Shown: positions 1-12,540 of the stretch, piece after piece | Position numbering within the stretch: the first letter of the stretch is position 1 | How the letters are laid out: each line of letters starts with the position of its first letter | DNA from: Moringa oleifera | Lineage: Eukaryota > Streptophyta > Magnoliopsida > Brassicales > Moringaceae | Length of the DNA: 64,000 nt | Direction: 5' to 3' | Assembly: GCA_021397835.1 (NCBI GenBank) | Contig: JAJFZO010000028.1 | Location: 2,651,501-2,715,500, forward strand | Notes under the pieces: generated by a model | Told to the model about the DNA's origin: nothing | Database searches by the model: none | Seen by the model: only the letters and a program-made list of their open reading frames with translations | Program-made: the position numbers and the translations under genes

Positions 1-1976
1 TAAAAATTATAAAATATTAAATTAATTTAATAAAAAAGTAATTAATAGACAATTATAATAAATATAAAAATCATTTTTATGAAATTGTAAATATATGTAA
101 AAATAATAAAATAATATTACTGATGGTTTAAGAATACAATAGTCTATTATGTTCAACTAAATATAAAAAACTTTAGAAGTAATAAATAATTTAAAACAAA
201 ATTAAAGACACCATAGTGATAAGTTAGTCATGAGTTTATTATTAAAGTAAATGATTATACCAAAAAATTAAAAATTTTAAATAATTATTTGAATTTATTC
301 ATTTATATAACACTGTTATAATGGTTACTTTTGTATTAAAACCAATCATTGTATTATTTAATCTAAAAAATTAAAAATTAAAACTATAATCGAGGAATCA
401 ATAATATATATATATATATTTTATATTTTATCGTCATTAATATAGATAATTATTTTTAAATTGTCAATTAAAATATATTTATAATAGTGTGTGCTTGTCA
501 TATCAATTGATAATTTAAAGAATTTCAACAAGTTCATGTAAATTTCATTAGCAAATTGACAACCACTACCTACAAAAATGTCTAGTTTCAAATAACGTTC
601 ACTTTTAGATTAAATTTTAATTTTTGGCTTGTTTGCCTACCTTCTTTTGTTTATTACCATCTAAAGTTTCATCTATGTATTCAAGCTATTTAGAATTTAT
701 TAGGCTCTCACATAATTTTAACTCCTACCATCTTGATGATTATCAAAAATTTGTCTTCTTTCATTAAAGAAAGAAAGATATATATGATGTTAAAATAGTT
801 TACTTTTGATATAACTAATTAAATATGGATTCAGACCAAAGTCATAACTTAAAAGAAGCCAAAAGTGGAAGGTTTTTAATTCTTCCATTTGAAGTACACC
901 AAATAAATTCAATTATAGGAGAGGAGGCTTTGATATTGTTAAGTAAGGATTGGGGTCCAAATACTAACTTGAGCTTAAAAAGGTTAGCTCAAGATCAATA
1001 TTTTGGACATGAGGGGCCAATCTAAGAGATTTAATCTTATGTTGCAAGCAACTCTTTAGCATTAGTACGTAGGAATATAAAGAATAAAAGACAAGCGAGA
1101 ATCAATAAGGACAAACAAGACTCTTTAAACCACTTCAGTGAAAGTAAGTAGACAACATTAGTGGAATGTTGTCTTGAAGTGTATGTCATAAGTGGTAAAA
1201 CTACTTTACCGTTATTTAACTCATATAATTACTAATTGATTATCAAAATGTGACTTTACTTAACCCCATGATGACTTTTCCTTTCTTTTGTATTCTTTTG
1301 AAACCTAAAATCATTGCAACGTTAATCTCTCACGTATTTTGTTCCTCCTATAAGACACCATTTTTTGAAACATCAACTTTCTTTATACAATTTATTAAAT
1401 TATCAATATCTAATAACATATCTTATTTAATTTTGTTTATGAAATTTTTCCAAGATCTTTAATTCATATATAAAATAATCTAGATCATCAATATTTAATA
1501 ACATATCTTATTTTAAAACTTTTTCAAGTTACATTCTTACTCTTTTGTTTTTTGAATATTATGATTAAATTATTTTGAAGTGGTTAGAAAATAGATTAAA
1601 TATTTACATTTTAAATAAAGAATGAATAATCAAAGATTTTTTCTTTTTTGTTTCGTTAAACAATTATAGAAATTTTATTGATTTGAAGAGAAGGTTAAAA
1701 AAAGATAAAACTTGGATTGTGAAAAGTATCAAAATATTATTAATGATAAGAAAAAGTGGGAGAGATAGAAAAGAAATAGGAAGAAAAGAAGTTCAAAAAA
1801 TTGCCTTTTTTTCAATTAATAAAAAAGTTGTTTTTTGTGACAATAAGACTTTGTTGCATGATTAAAGATGTATTCATTATATAACTTTTTTCAAAAGAAA
1901 CTAAAACAAAAAAAAAAATATGAAAGCTACATTGGTTTTACATTTAATTGCATAATGATAACATCAAGGTTTCTTA

Positions 1977-2013
<37 letters not shown>

Positions 2014-4444
2014 AGGTCCTATTTATTAAAACTAACATATTTTTAAAATTTTAAAATATAATAATATTATAAAAATTAAAGCCTCTAATTTTTTATTAAG
2101 CTCTAAAAATTTTGGGTAAAGATCTTTTGTTGTGCCAAAGTTTTTTTTATAATATAAAATATTACTTTTGCAATTTACAATAATAATGTGAAAAATATTA
2201 AAAAATTTAACAATTTATTTTTGCTAAATTATCATATATCTATGTTTTATTAAAAGTCGAATACGACTTATGTCAATAGAACATCTTGATTTAGAAAACA
2301 TTTTCTTTGACTTTACAATTGAGCATTTTTAGGTGCATACAAAATGTTAGAAAATACAATAAAAAATTACTATGATTGGATGGTGAAAGAAGTTAGAAGT
2401 TTTTTTTTTTCTTCATTCATCCAATCCCTTATGTAAAAAAGAATTAAAAGCCTTTAATTAGAGAAGCAAGTGCCTTACAATAAATTTCCTTTACTTTATC
2501 CAAACGTGTCTTGTATCATATAGAAGAAAATAAATTCTATTTTGCATACACAAGTAAAATTGTAAAGTTTTCAGTGACAGAAGTGCTCTTATCCATCAAA
2601 ATAAGATACAAAGCGTAAAGATGCATTGTATCTCCTAAAATCAAAATAAATGTTAATAAATAAAGTTGTTTGACTTAAATTTTATCCAAAATAGATAAAG
2701 TACTGTGGACCCCACATTGCAAGCTAAATTAGCATAAATTTGGAATATGCCTCAAAAAATAAATAAAATGTACTCCCTTCATCAATTTGCATTAACACTT
2801 TACTCTTTTAGTTTTTTTCATACTTTCTTTAGTCTTGGTATAAGAAAATCATGTTCAACAGTTTAAAATTTTGCAGAATTATCATCGAGCACTATTCTCT
2901 TTACTTCAAATTTTGGGATTAATTTAAGAGGAAGAGGTTAACTATTTACATAGGTCAGTTTTAGAATTAGAATTATTTCTTTATTTGCATTCTTAATTTT
3001 TGAGTTATACTTTTACTTCTTTGTTTTCATAATGCTTAGTTTTATTACAATCAAAGAGTGTAACATCATATATTTTATTAGTACTCTATTTTCAATTATT
3101 TATTGTTTCCAAGAAAGAGACAAATATTTATCTTCAATTCATTTCATCTTGAGTTTTTTCTTTAGTTTAGTGGTCCTTGTTGGTATCTTTATTTTTTAAT
3201 GATTATTTAACAAAGGAATTGACCATTAGTGAATTTAATCAACTAAAAAAAACAAGGAATGAGTAAAATGAGAATATTATCCTTTTTTTCTAAAAAAATG
3301 GTCGAGTACTAGATTTTTTTTTGGTGGGTTTTCTTTTTTTTTTTTTTTTGTTTTTGGGAGAGGATTCCTACAATTAATTGATTTTAGCTGGTTTTCCTTA
3401 TGTGTTAGCATATATATTTACCAGTAGATATAGGCATGCTAATAAAGGTATGTCTTTTACCCTTTTCCTGTTAAGTGTTAAGGAATTTTTTTGTCTCCCA
3501 TTTTTTATTTCAAAACAAAAGTAACAAAAACTTCCTTTGTTGTCATTATGCCTTGTTCATGTTGAGGATATTGTTGAATGGTTTACTAAGTTATTTTCTA
3601 TGTAGAGTTCTGTGCAACTTTTGATTTATAAACAATGTTAGGAGTAAGAGATTTTCCTACATTCTCAATTCTGCTTGGAATTTTGATGTTCTTGATGTGA
3701 TTTGGTTACCTTCGCTTGAAATTGTAAAAGATGTAATTATGCCATAACTAGGTGAAATTAGCTTGCATCTAGATTGAATATTTTTTAAATTTACTGTCTT
3801 TCGGATGTTTCATATTATCAATGGGTTCAAACTTTAGTAATCGCTGTAAGACAACAATCTTATGAAAGGAATCACTTTTCTCATAAATAGATGGTTGTTG
3901 TGTCCTTTGATCTTTCTAGGGACATGTTCTCATTTTTATTGTAGATTTTCATTCCCTTTCCAGGGACATGTTCTCATTTACTTCTAATGATCATTAATTA
4001 ACTAATATTTTATAATGATTTCTAATTATTAATTTTTTCCCCATCTCCCATTTTCTTCCTTTTGTTTCCTTGAATTCGATCAATTTATGTTGGTGAGTAT
4101 ATTTTCTCCATCTACATTCATTAATTACTTTGTTAATATCTTGAATCATGTTGAAATATTGATCCATAAAATTTATTATGAAATAAATTAATCATTAGCA
4201 GAATAAATTTTCTATCCTTTAAAATGTTCATGAAAATTGATTCTTGAGGCTTTAGCATGAAAAATGTGAAGGAAAAGATCTATTAGTTGAGGTAGCTATT
4301 TTAAGTACTATTCCATTTCTAATCGAAGTTCCAGTTAGGAAATAAAAGTCTTTCATAGAGTTTATTTAGCAGTAGAGTTGCCTTGTTTATTAAACGAGAG
4401 AGTAATTTTCAATGTTTCACAGTTTGTCTTGGATTCACATGTAG
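1..4444. other. AT-rich intergenic DNA, no gene recognised
   Basis: Very AT-rich DNA with many homopolymer runs. The only open frames are short (for example 825-1025 and 1683-1865, both about 60 codons) and show no family motif that I recognise. It contains a (TA)n microsatellite near 1980 and a T-rich run near 3331. The missing 5' part of the AP2-like pseudogene that starts near 4445 would be expected here, but I could not find a first AP2 half-domain with a YRGV-type motif. Confidence 0.6.
1979..2008. repeat. (TA)n microsatellite
   Basis: An uninterrupted run of about fourteen TA dinucleotides seen directly in the sequence. It has no evident link to a gene. Confidence 0.95.
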
Positions 4445-6024
4445 ATATGATGACCAAGCGTTAATAGCAAGGGCTTATGACTTGGCTGCTCTCACGATAT
4501 GGGGCACATCAACATCAACAAATTTTCGAGTATGTTCTTCATGTAGTTAAGGGCTTGTAGTTAAGGGCTGGCAAAAGATAAAAATTTCTTCCATTGACTA
4601 CCATGTCTCTATTAATAATCTTTTAGTAATTCATTAGCTATACTAATTAAGTTCTCTTCATGTGTATATCTTCATAGATTAGTGATTATGAGAAGGAATT
4701 TGAAGAAATGTAGCACATGACTAAAAAAAAAAAAATACTTCTTAGCTATTAAAAGATAGGTTTCTTACTAAAATTTGACCACTTAAAATCCCATGTATGC
4801 TTGCACCAACTTGAATAAAGTGTACATCCAAACTTTTTCAATTTCATTGAAAATGAAAAGTTGCATCCCCATTTTCCTTTCATAAGTTATGAAAAATAAC
4901 TATGTACTGACCATGTGGTTTTGAAATATTAATTTGAATGAGAGAGTTTTATAAGCAGAAACTTCTTCATGAAACTAATAGTTACAGCTTCAAACTTGTA
5001 AATTTTCAGGAAAAGTAGAGGCTTTACCAAAGGATTGTCTAACTATCATGGAGTATCCAGGTAACAATAGCTTTTCTTTATTCCTTTCTCTCTTTGTCTT
5101 TTTCCTCTCTCTCATGGCAAGGTGAAATAGGACCTCTGGTTGTCAGCAATGGCAAGCAAAGCTTGCTAGAAAGAAGGATATGGAAGGAATATACGTGGGA
5201 ATCTTTGGTAAGTCTTTTTAATGTTGTTGAAAATCGCATAATAGGATCAAAAGTAAATTGTTGGAGTAGTATTTTAGTATGTTCTCTCATATTTTGGTAA
5301 GCCTTATATTATAATTTTTGTCCTAATTATTAAATACTCAAGAACAAGTAGCCAGAGCTTATGATATTGCATCCATAAAGATCAAAGGCTACGATGCATT
5401 CACCAACTTTCACATAAGTGAGTATGATGTCCCAAGCATTTTTGGAAGCATAAAGTTTCCCATTGGGAAAATGATATCAAAGGTGTTAAAAGAAGCTTCA
5501 ATTGAAGATTTTGTTATCCAAAAAAGAATTGAAGAAGTCACAGTATCAAAGCCAATGGAGTCATGTGCAAACTTTGAGAACCAACCAACCTTGCAAGACT
5601 AGAATTTTGAGTTCTTTTGGAATGAAAGTTTTACAGCCAGACACAATATCAAGATCCTCTCACCTCTGCACTTTATGGGCTCCAAGACTTGTTTTAATGC
5701 AAACCCTTTCCTTCATAACTTTATCGGTAATACTAAAATTAATGCACAAGAATTCTCTAGGAACTTAGAAAGCATTTGCAATGGTGGGACTATTGGGTTT
5801 ATGGAAGAAACTCAATGCAAATGGAAGTTGAAAAGGATTTTTCCAGTGTGAATAATGAAAGTTTTGCAAACAAAGAACAAGTTATTGAGAGAAACTTTGC
5901 ACAAGATAGTTTTGCATATGAAGGTTTTTTTGAGCTCTTTGAAGAAGAGCCTGTGAATATCAGTTCCCCCAATTGGTTGGAGATATACTTTATGAACTCA
6001 GGAAGTAATTCTTCCCAGGTATAA
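4445..6024 (+). pseudogene. Double-AP2-domain transcription factor pseudogene (AIL/WRI-like)
   Basis: Exon remnants of a plant AP2-family regulator with two AP2 DNA-binding domains. In order: 4445-4530 encodes the end of AP2 repeat 1 (ARAYDLAALTIWGTSTSTNF); about 4679-4755 encodes the linker (SDYEKEFEEM, stop, HMTK); 5010-5060 encodes KSRGFTKGLSNYHGVS, the start of repeat 2; about 5121-5207 encodes WQAKLARKKDMEGIYVGIF; 5342 onward encodes VARAYDIASIKIKGYDAFTN and a C-terminal tail. GT/AG splice sites sit at most exon edges, as in functional family members. Broken by a TAG where the family has CAG (EEMQHM), a second TAG near 5600, and a probable frameshift near 5800, after which an acidic tail continues to 6024. 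The N-terminus and the first half of AP2 repeat 1 were not found. These proteins act as nuclear developmental or lipid-metabolism regulators; this copy is very unlikely to make one. The family is secure, the subfamily is not. Confidence 0.82.
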
Positions 6025-9000
6025 GTAATTTTCATGAAGAGAGTTTTTAATGTTAGGTTGCAAGTCTGATAAACTTGAAAAGATTATCGTGTTAATTTTC
6101 TTGTTTAACTGTCTTATCATGAGAAGCATTTTATTGTTTTGCAATCAATAGCTTGAAACTTGATTGTAATGGAAAAATATATATCTTCTTTCTTCTCTAT
6201 TTACAAATAATTGTGTAATAACCCTTATAATTACACTTTATTAATCTAAAAGATAAAGCTGTAGTTAATGAAAATTCAATAAAGAACAATGCTTTAAGAA
6301 AAAAACCAAAAACAAAATTTCTCAATCTTACCTTTGGAAAGTTGATGTTGGTATCTTGATCATAATGAAGAGGCCTTTCATAAATTAAAATGATTCAGTT
6401 CCTAAATATACTTTAGCAAGTTACCCTAACAATGAGTAAGGTGCAATGTGATTGCTTTCCTAGAAAAATGAAAGCAATAAAATATTTATTGTTTTTAAGG
6501 ACATTAGTATTACTCTTTCAACCTTTACTTAAAGCTAAATATTAAAATGGTAAAGTCTGTAGGGGAGTTAGTCTTGACTCTTGTCTTCATCTTTTAACCT
6601 GCCAATTGAGTATCGTAAAACATTAAATGTAGAGAAATTCAAATATGTTAATGTATCTTTGCATTCATCACTTTATATATTATAACAAATTAACTTAACG
6701 GATATCGACAACAAAAAAATTTCATTAAAAGTAATTAAATCAAGAGATCTGTATTTTATCCTTAGGAGTAATTAGATAAAATCATGCTCTTGATTTTGCT
6801 CCTTCACTAATGCTATAGTATCTATGTTTGAATGGCTTTGCTTGTTGATTTCACAATTTTTTTGAGGTATTTAAATATAATTAACTCAATAGATTCATCC
6901 ATGATTTCTCCCATTAATGTCCAACTTTATTATTCTTGATGCATACATACAAGCAATTTTGAAAGTTAAGCATTTGAAAAGTCTTGGTTGTAATTTATTG
7001 CTTTCTAATAAGCATCATGTTCTTTGATACATGCATTAGAAATATTTACAAACAATTCTTTTTTTTTTATGGACTGTAATAATTCTAAATCATGAAACTA
7101 CTTTGAATAGGCATCAGAATCTTGAAACTACTAAAAAATGATTTAGAAAGAGTCCCTTAACCTATACGTTGGCATATTTGTTTCGATTTGCTTGTGAAAC
7201 CTAATGCTCTGTATATGTGCAAGTGCATGTGTATACATATGAAATCACTTTAAGTAGATTTGGTTGAAGGATTTTGATGTGTGCTGAAAGAAAGGACAAT
7301 AAACATATGTAGTTCATCCATGTGCTCAAGCAAAGCAAGTGCAAACAAGTAAAATTGCATTATTTTTGCATATTTTTGCTTTTCCAAATGCATTTTCTAT
7401 AAATAACTATTTTTGTATTTTTTATCATAAAATAAAAAAAATATCAATCATATTTTCGATCAATTTTTAAGTATATATCATTTTACAAACGTAGGAAGAT
7501 TTGATGAAGACAATGAGAATGAAGTTTTATCCTCTCATCAAGTGTTTAAAAGCTTTTGCATGTCCAAATACTTTGGTAAATTGGCTTTAAAAATGTACAT
7601 AGTGTGAATTTTAAGTTTATGTTGTAAAGTAATTTCGTTATGACTGAAACATGTATTTTGAAAATAATTATTGCACAATAATCATACCACTTATTAATAT
7701 TGTTTAGTTTGAACTCACTTGACATACAAAATACAAATATGTTGATTGAATGAATGTAAGTGAGATTAATGACACATAAATCAACTTATTTACTCTAGAT
7801 TGATCTAAGATAATTAAAATTTTTGTTCAAATTACTTTCCATTTTCTTTTGGAAAATGAATGTTGTTATAACTAGGATCAATGCATCCTAGTCTTGGAAC
7901 ACTATTTTATTTTGTATAATTTTCTCTTGGGCTACCTACCAAATAAAAAAAAAAGTTTTATCTTTAATTTATCCATTCTTTTTCCTTTTTTATTTTTCTA
8001 CAAGTCATCCTTTCCTTCATATTTGATTTTATTATAAAATAGATCATTGATTAATAAAGATTTCTTCTTCCTTCTAGTCTTATATGCCTTCTGATATCAT
8101 AGATACAAACAATAAAAACTTTTAGGAGTATTAAAAAGTACTGTAAGTAATAAGTGTATAATAAGTTATGAGTATGAGAAATTTATACTTTTTCATATTG
8201 CATTCTTTGATTCAAAATATTTGGATGTTGTTACTAGTAATATTGCTCTCTCTTACTCTCCCACTCTTTGTTTCTTTGTGTCACTCTATCATGCCACGTC
8301 TTGACTCATGTAGTATCTCTTTTATTGAGAAACCATGTAAGTAGTAGGTATTTAATGGCCTAATTGTGGATGCTGTAAGTCAACTTTTTGAACTCAAACT
8401 TCACTCATGCACATGTATATTACAAAAGTCAACTTAATTAGTCAAGTGTATTTACTTTTATCTTTAAACAAAAATAACTAGAATACTAAAAAAGAAGAAA
8501 CAAAGCCGTTTGACTTGGCATTATCTCTATAGCAAATAGGGTATAGCTCAATATAGCACATGTTAAGGTTGCTCTCTCGAAAGCAAGCAAGAATACTCAA
8601 CCTCAAACATAGAGTAGTGCAGGAGAAAGAGGGGGCTTATGTGAGAATTCATGGAGGACTAGTAAAGTTGAACTTGAGTTTAATCACAGATTATAAAAGA
8701 CATGAAAAATAGGAAGCCTAACTATCAACTTGTGATTAGAAACAAACATAAAACATGCTCTCTAAGAAAAAAGAAGGAGATTTTGGAACTTGCTAGCAAA
8801 GGTAAAGAATGTTCTGGTCAATCAACTTTAAGTTACAGATAAAGGAATTTCAAACCCTTTTAACCCTCCCATAATGTCATACTATTCTCAAATGAACCAA
8901 AGGAACTCCTGAAAGCAAGCTTTTGACAATCATCAACACTAGTACATTTTAGCCTTTTAAGCAAGCAACATCCATATAATTGATCTAATCTACAAGCATC

Positions 9001-9658
9001 GAATGAGACATTTCCCATTTTTTATCCTCAAAATCTTCATATTTTTGGTAAATATTATGCTCAAGAGTATTTGTTCTTTATTCCCTACTATATTTAGACA
9101 ACTGTTCGATTCATTTACCTTTGAAGATATTTATGCTTTCTCCTCAATCTTGGTTTGTTTTGATTTAAAAGTCCAAGCGTCTAAATTTGTAGATATTTTA
9201 ATTGATGCAAGACATATGTATTAATTTTGAAATCCTAAAATAAGACTACAATTGTATGGAATATTGAAATTATCTTGTATAAAATATGCTAAACTACCGC
9301 TGAAATAATAAACTCTAAACGAATTTTTAATGAGATATATACTTAAATACGTTGAAAACTTGTTTCAACTGCTTACAGTATTTAAAATGGAGAGTGCATG
9401 TGTGTGTCTCTCTTTTTTCCTTTTTAAATGTTTCTTGTGTTATTATGATGATTATGTGTCTTAGTATAATTATATCTTATTATATAAATTTTGTGTCTTT
9501 TCATGCTGATATCATGTATTATTATATAGAATTTTTATGTTTTGTCATATTAATCTCTTGTTTTATTATACAAAGATAATAAGTAATAATACAGAGACCA
9601 TACTTTATAATAATAATTTTGTGTCTTATTATATTAATGTCATATCTATTAAGATAAG
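6025..9658. other. AT-rich intergenic DNA, no gene recognised
   Basis: About 3.6 kb without a coding match that I can support. The open frames are short and lack motifs. The first few hundred bases may be 3' flank of the AP2-like pseudogene. The remainder is probably old repeat-derived DNA, but no terminal structures were recognised. Confidence 0.5.
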
Positions 9659-10093
9659 TGACCCAAATGCTTGTATTTAAATTAGAAAATAAGAAGATTG
9701 ACTCAACTTATTATCTCCAAAGTAGAGGATAAGATAAAAGATAAAAAGTTATGTTTATTTTATAATTTAGAGTTTAGTTGTTATCCTTATTTGTTTGAAG
9801 TAATAGAATTACATTTAGTTTCTATCAGTTAGGACTATAAATAAGGGGTAAGTACTATTGTTTTGTGGCATCTTAAGGAGTTTTTAAAGGTGTAAGTGCA
9901 TTTTTTTTCTTTATAGTGTAATGAGTTCTTCCCCTTTCTCGTGAATATAGGCTTATTGTTAAACCACATTAATAGGTTGTATTTTTGGTGTTTCTTTTTT
10001 GTCATGTTTTTCTCTTTGATTATCTCTTTGTCTATTAGCATTTATCATCTTTATTAATTTCTTTAAATTTATTCGTTATAATTTTTCTCAACA
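9659..10093 (+). mobile_element. Copia-type LTR (5' LTR orientation)
   Basis: A candidate LTR of roughly 435 bp that begins with TG near 9659 and ends CTCAACA at 10093. Two bases later comes TGGTATTAGAACC (10096-10108), one or two changes from the initiator-Met tRNA primer binding site TGGTATCAGAGC used by plant Ty1/copia elements. A TATA-like ctataaataag lies at 9834. The stretch near 9940-9985 (ctcgtgaatataggcttatt, then aaaccacatt) resembles the usual copia LTR 3' region with the "cgtgg-cgtaggc" and "gaaccac" words. The 3' edge is well supported; the 5' edge is a guess. No gag-pol reading frame follows. Confidence 0.68.
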
Positions 10094-10095
10094 AG

Positions 10096-10108
10096 TGGTA
10101 TTAGAACC
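10096..10108 (+). other. Primer binding site of copia-type element
   Basis: TGGTATTAGAACC, close to the complement of the 3' end of plant initiator-Met tRNA, sits immediately after the LTR end CTCAACA. This position and sequence fix the orientation of the element as plus. Confidence 0.72.
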
Positions 10109-10329
10109 TTCTTGTTTGATTTGCAAGGCCTATTTTGTTACTTTGATGATATTGGTGATTCTTAAAAATTAAGGCATAGAACATTTTAATTAAGAAGGAT
10201 CAATTTTAAAGATTAAAGAAAATGGAGAATCTTTATTAATGATATTTGTAATTTTAAACATGCACTCTAGGATCACTTGCATTCATTATAGTCGAATCAT
10301 GGCATGTAGAAATTTCATTGACAGGTTAG

Positions 10330-11175
10330 GGACCTTTAGAACCAAAATTGAGTTATTAACGAAGAAAACTCTTTATGCAAAGCCTCACTCATAGAAAGTT
10401 GTTCTCAAAATGCTTTATGAGCCTTTGCTATATGGAAAGTCGCTTGTTCAAGAACTTTACTTATCTTTAAAAGAGTAAAGAACCTTAGGTGTGTAAGATC
10501 ATCTTTCTAAACATTTGAGGTTCTTTTAAGAATGCTTCATGAGGCTCAAGTATGGAAAGCAGCTTTTGTCGAGAACTCCATTCATCTTTGAAAGATTAAA
10601 AACCTTAAGTATGGAAAATCATATCTTCTTGAATATTGGAGGCGGTTTTTAGAAAGCTTTATGACCTTAAGGTACAAAAGGCCATTTTTTTTTTAGAATT
10701 TCACACACGTTCAAAAGAGTAAAAAACCTCATGTATTGAAGGTTGTTCCTTTTCAAATATTAAAGGCTATTTTTGGAGAGCTTCACGAACCGCAAGTATA
10801 GAAAGATGCTTTTTCAGAACTTTACTTGTCTACAAAAGAGCAAGAATGTTAAGTACAAAAGGTTGAATTATTCTAGATATTAAAGGTCATTTTAAGAAAG
10901 CTGCATAAGGCTCAAGTATGGAAGACCTTTATTTTTGAGAACTTCACTCATATTCAAAAGAGTAAAGAACCTTAAATTTGGAAGGTTGTCTCTTGACGAA
11001 TATTAAAGGTTGTTTTAAAAACCTTCATGAGCCTCAAGTACAAAAAGAGTGCTTTTTTGTTTTTTTAAAGAACTTCATTCACCTTCAAAAGGGCAAGAAC
11101 CTCATGTATGGAAGGTAGTCTCTTTCTAGATAATTTTTAAAATTTCACTATTCTTAAAAGCCTCAAAAGTGTTAG
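10330..11175. repeat. Tandem array of ~123 bp units
   Basis: About seven diverged copies. The marker aaagagtaaagaacctt recurs near 10470, 10590, 10714, 10834, 10957 and 11088, spacings of 120-131 bp. Each unit has two related halves: one with "gaaccttaagtatggaaggt" and one with "gagcctcaagtatggaaag", so the unit looks like a dimer of a ~60 bp monomer. The array ends about 110 bp before a purine-rich stretch and a candidate LTR start near 11301. Confidence 0.85.
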
Positions 11176-11282
11176 ATATGGAAAGCTACTTTTCCTATTT
11201 TCAAAAATTTCTTAGGAAAAAGGTCAATGCTTTGCTCGAAATTTATGTCTTTCATCTTTACTTTATTTTGCATCCATGACAT

Positions 11283-11870
11283 TAAGCAAGGAAGAGCAGC
11301 TATAGACACCAATTTTACATGGGCTTGTTTTGCAAATAATAAAATTTCTCATGGGTTAAATGAGAGAGTTTCAAAATTGATATCAATAACGAAGTAAAAG
11401 ATTAAATGATTGAAAAGAAATGAAAAAGTGAATTTTTAAGGTTGTTAGAGGTATTTTGGAAATGTTATACTCTAAAAGGTAAAATGGTATTTTTTGTTTT
11501 CCATGAACATTCTCGATCACAATTAGTATCTTGGAGGTTATTTTTTGATTTTGTAAGGAGAAATTTGGTAATTTTGGATAACTCAAAAGGAGAAATTAGA
11601 AAATTCTAAAAAATTTAAGGGTAAATAAGTGTTTGAGTTTAAAATTGGGTTTTGTTTTTCAATTTAAGGTTAAAGTGATAATTTTTAGGCGAGGGCATCA
11701 TGAAAATTTCACAAAATGGATAAAAATAAAAAGGTTAGCTACATTGATAAGAATTGTAATTTACTTAGGATCTCAAATTTTGGATCTGCAAAAAACAACT
11801 TATAGCTATTTAAGACTTATGTTGTTGTTAGATTCTCAATTTGAGACTTTCACTTATAATTTTTGTTAAT
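11283..11870 (+). mobile_element. Candidate polypurine tract and 3' LTR start of a Ty3/gypsy element
   Basis: An A/G-rich stretch (aagcaaggaagagcagc, 11284-11300) is followed by tatagacaccaattttacat. Plant Tat/Ogre-type gypsy LTRs often begin TGTAGACACC directly after a purine tract, so this is a plausible 3' LTR beginning with TG changed to TA. The downstream end of the LTR was not identified, so the end coordinate is approximate. Read with the adjacent tandem array, it suggests the 3' untranslated region of such an element. This is inference from recalled family features. Confidence 0.4.
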
Positions 11871-12540
11871 AGTAACAATTTTGCATACAGACATGATGTC
11901 CAATGTGATTTTTACTTATATAATTACTCAAGTACCCTTTCAACACTATCAAAATAAATAAAATTTACTCTTCTTTTTTTGTTCTCTTTAAATATTTATA
12001 TTTAACATATTCTCACTAAGTTTTATGTAAAGAAATAATATTTTAAGATTATGAGAAAAATATAGGTCTTCTTGATGTAATTAACTAAAACAAATTATTA
12101 ATTATAAAATAAAAGAAAAAATGATAAGAAAAAGGAAAAAGAAGAAAAATAATAATATTAAAAGAAAACACACTTAGCTTTCATTAAAGTGTGGGGCCTA
12201 TCGATGTGAAGGCACTCTAGATTGCTAATTTTTCATTTGAAAAAGACTTCACTTGTTCTTCTTTCTTGCTTTACTTTGGTCTTAGCTCTTTTTTTTATTG
12301 TTCCATCAGTGTTTGGATAAAGATAAAGGTTTTTTAAAATGAACAAGGGGTGAAAGAGAAAAAATTATGACATTGGTGATCCTTCAAAGATGGGCATATG
12401 CATCTTTAGTTGTGCTTTTCATTTTGTTTGTCAGTCCTATTGCACTATATGTAACAACAAGATTTTTAGTTTTAGAAACACAAACATAAGGCAATTATAA
12501 AGCTTAAAATACTTAATAATAGTAGAAAAGTTGGAGGAGA
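11871..12540. other. Intergenic DNA, no gene recognised
   Basis: AT-rich sequence between the candidate LTR and the pectate lyase pseudogene. It includes A/G-rich runs near 12110-12165. I see no coding or terminal-repeat signal. Confidence 0.5.

Noticed and set aside
825..1025. 66-codon frame MDSDQSHNLKEAKSGRF...
   Set aside because: The composition is plausible, but I recognise no motif, homologous neighbour or second exon, so I do not call a gene.
10330..11175. CRISPR-like array
   Set aside because: The unit is continuous tandem repetition of ~123 bp without distinct spacers, in plant nuclear DNA.
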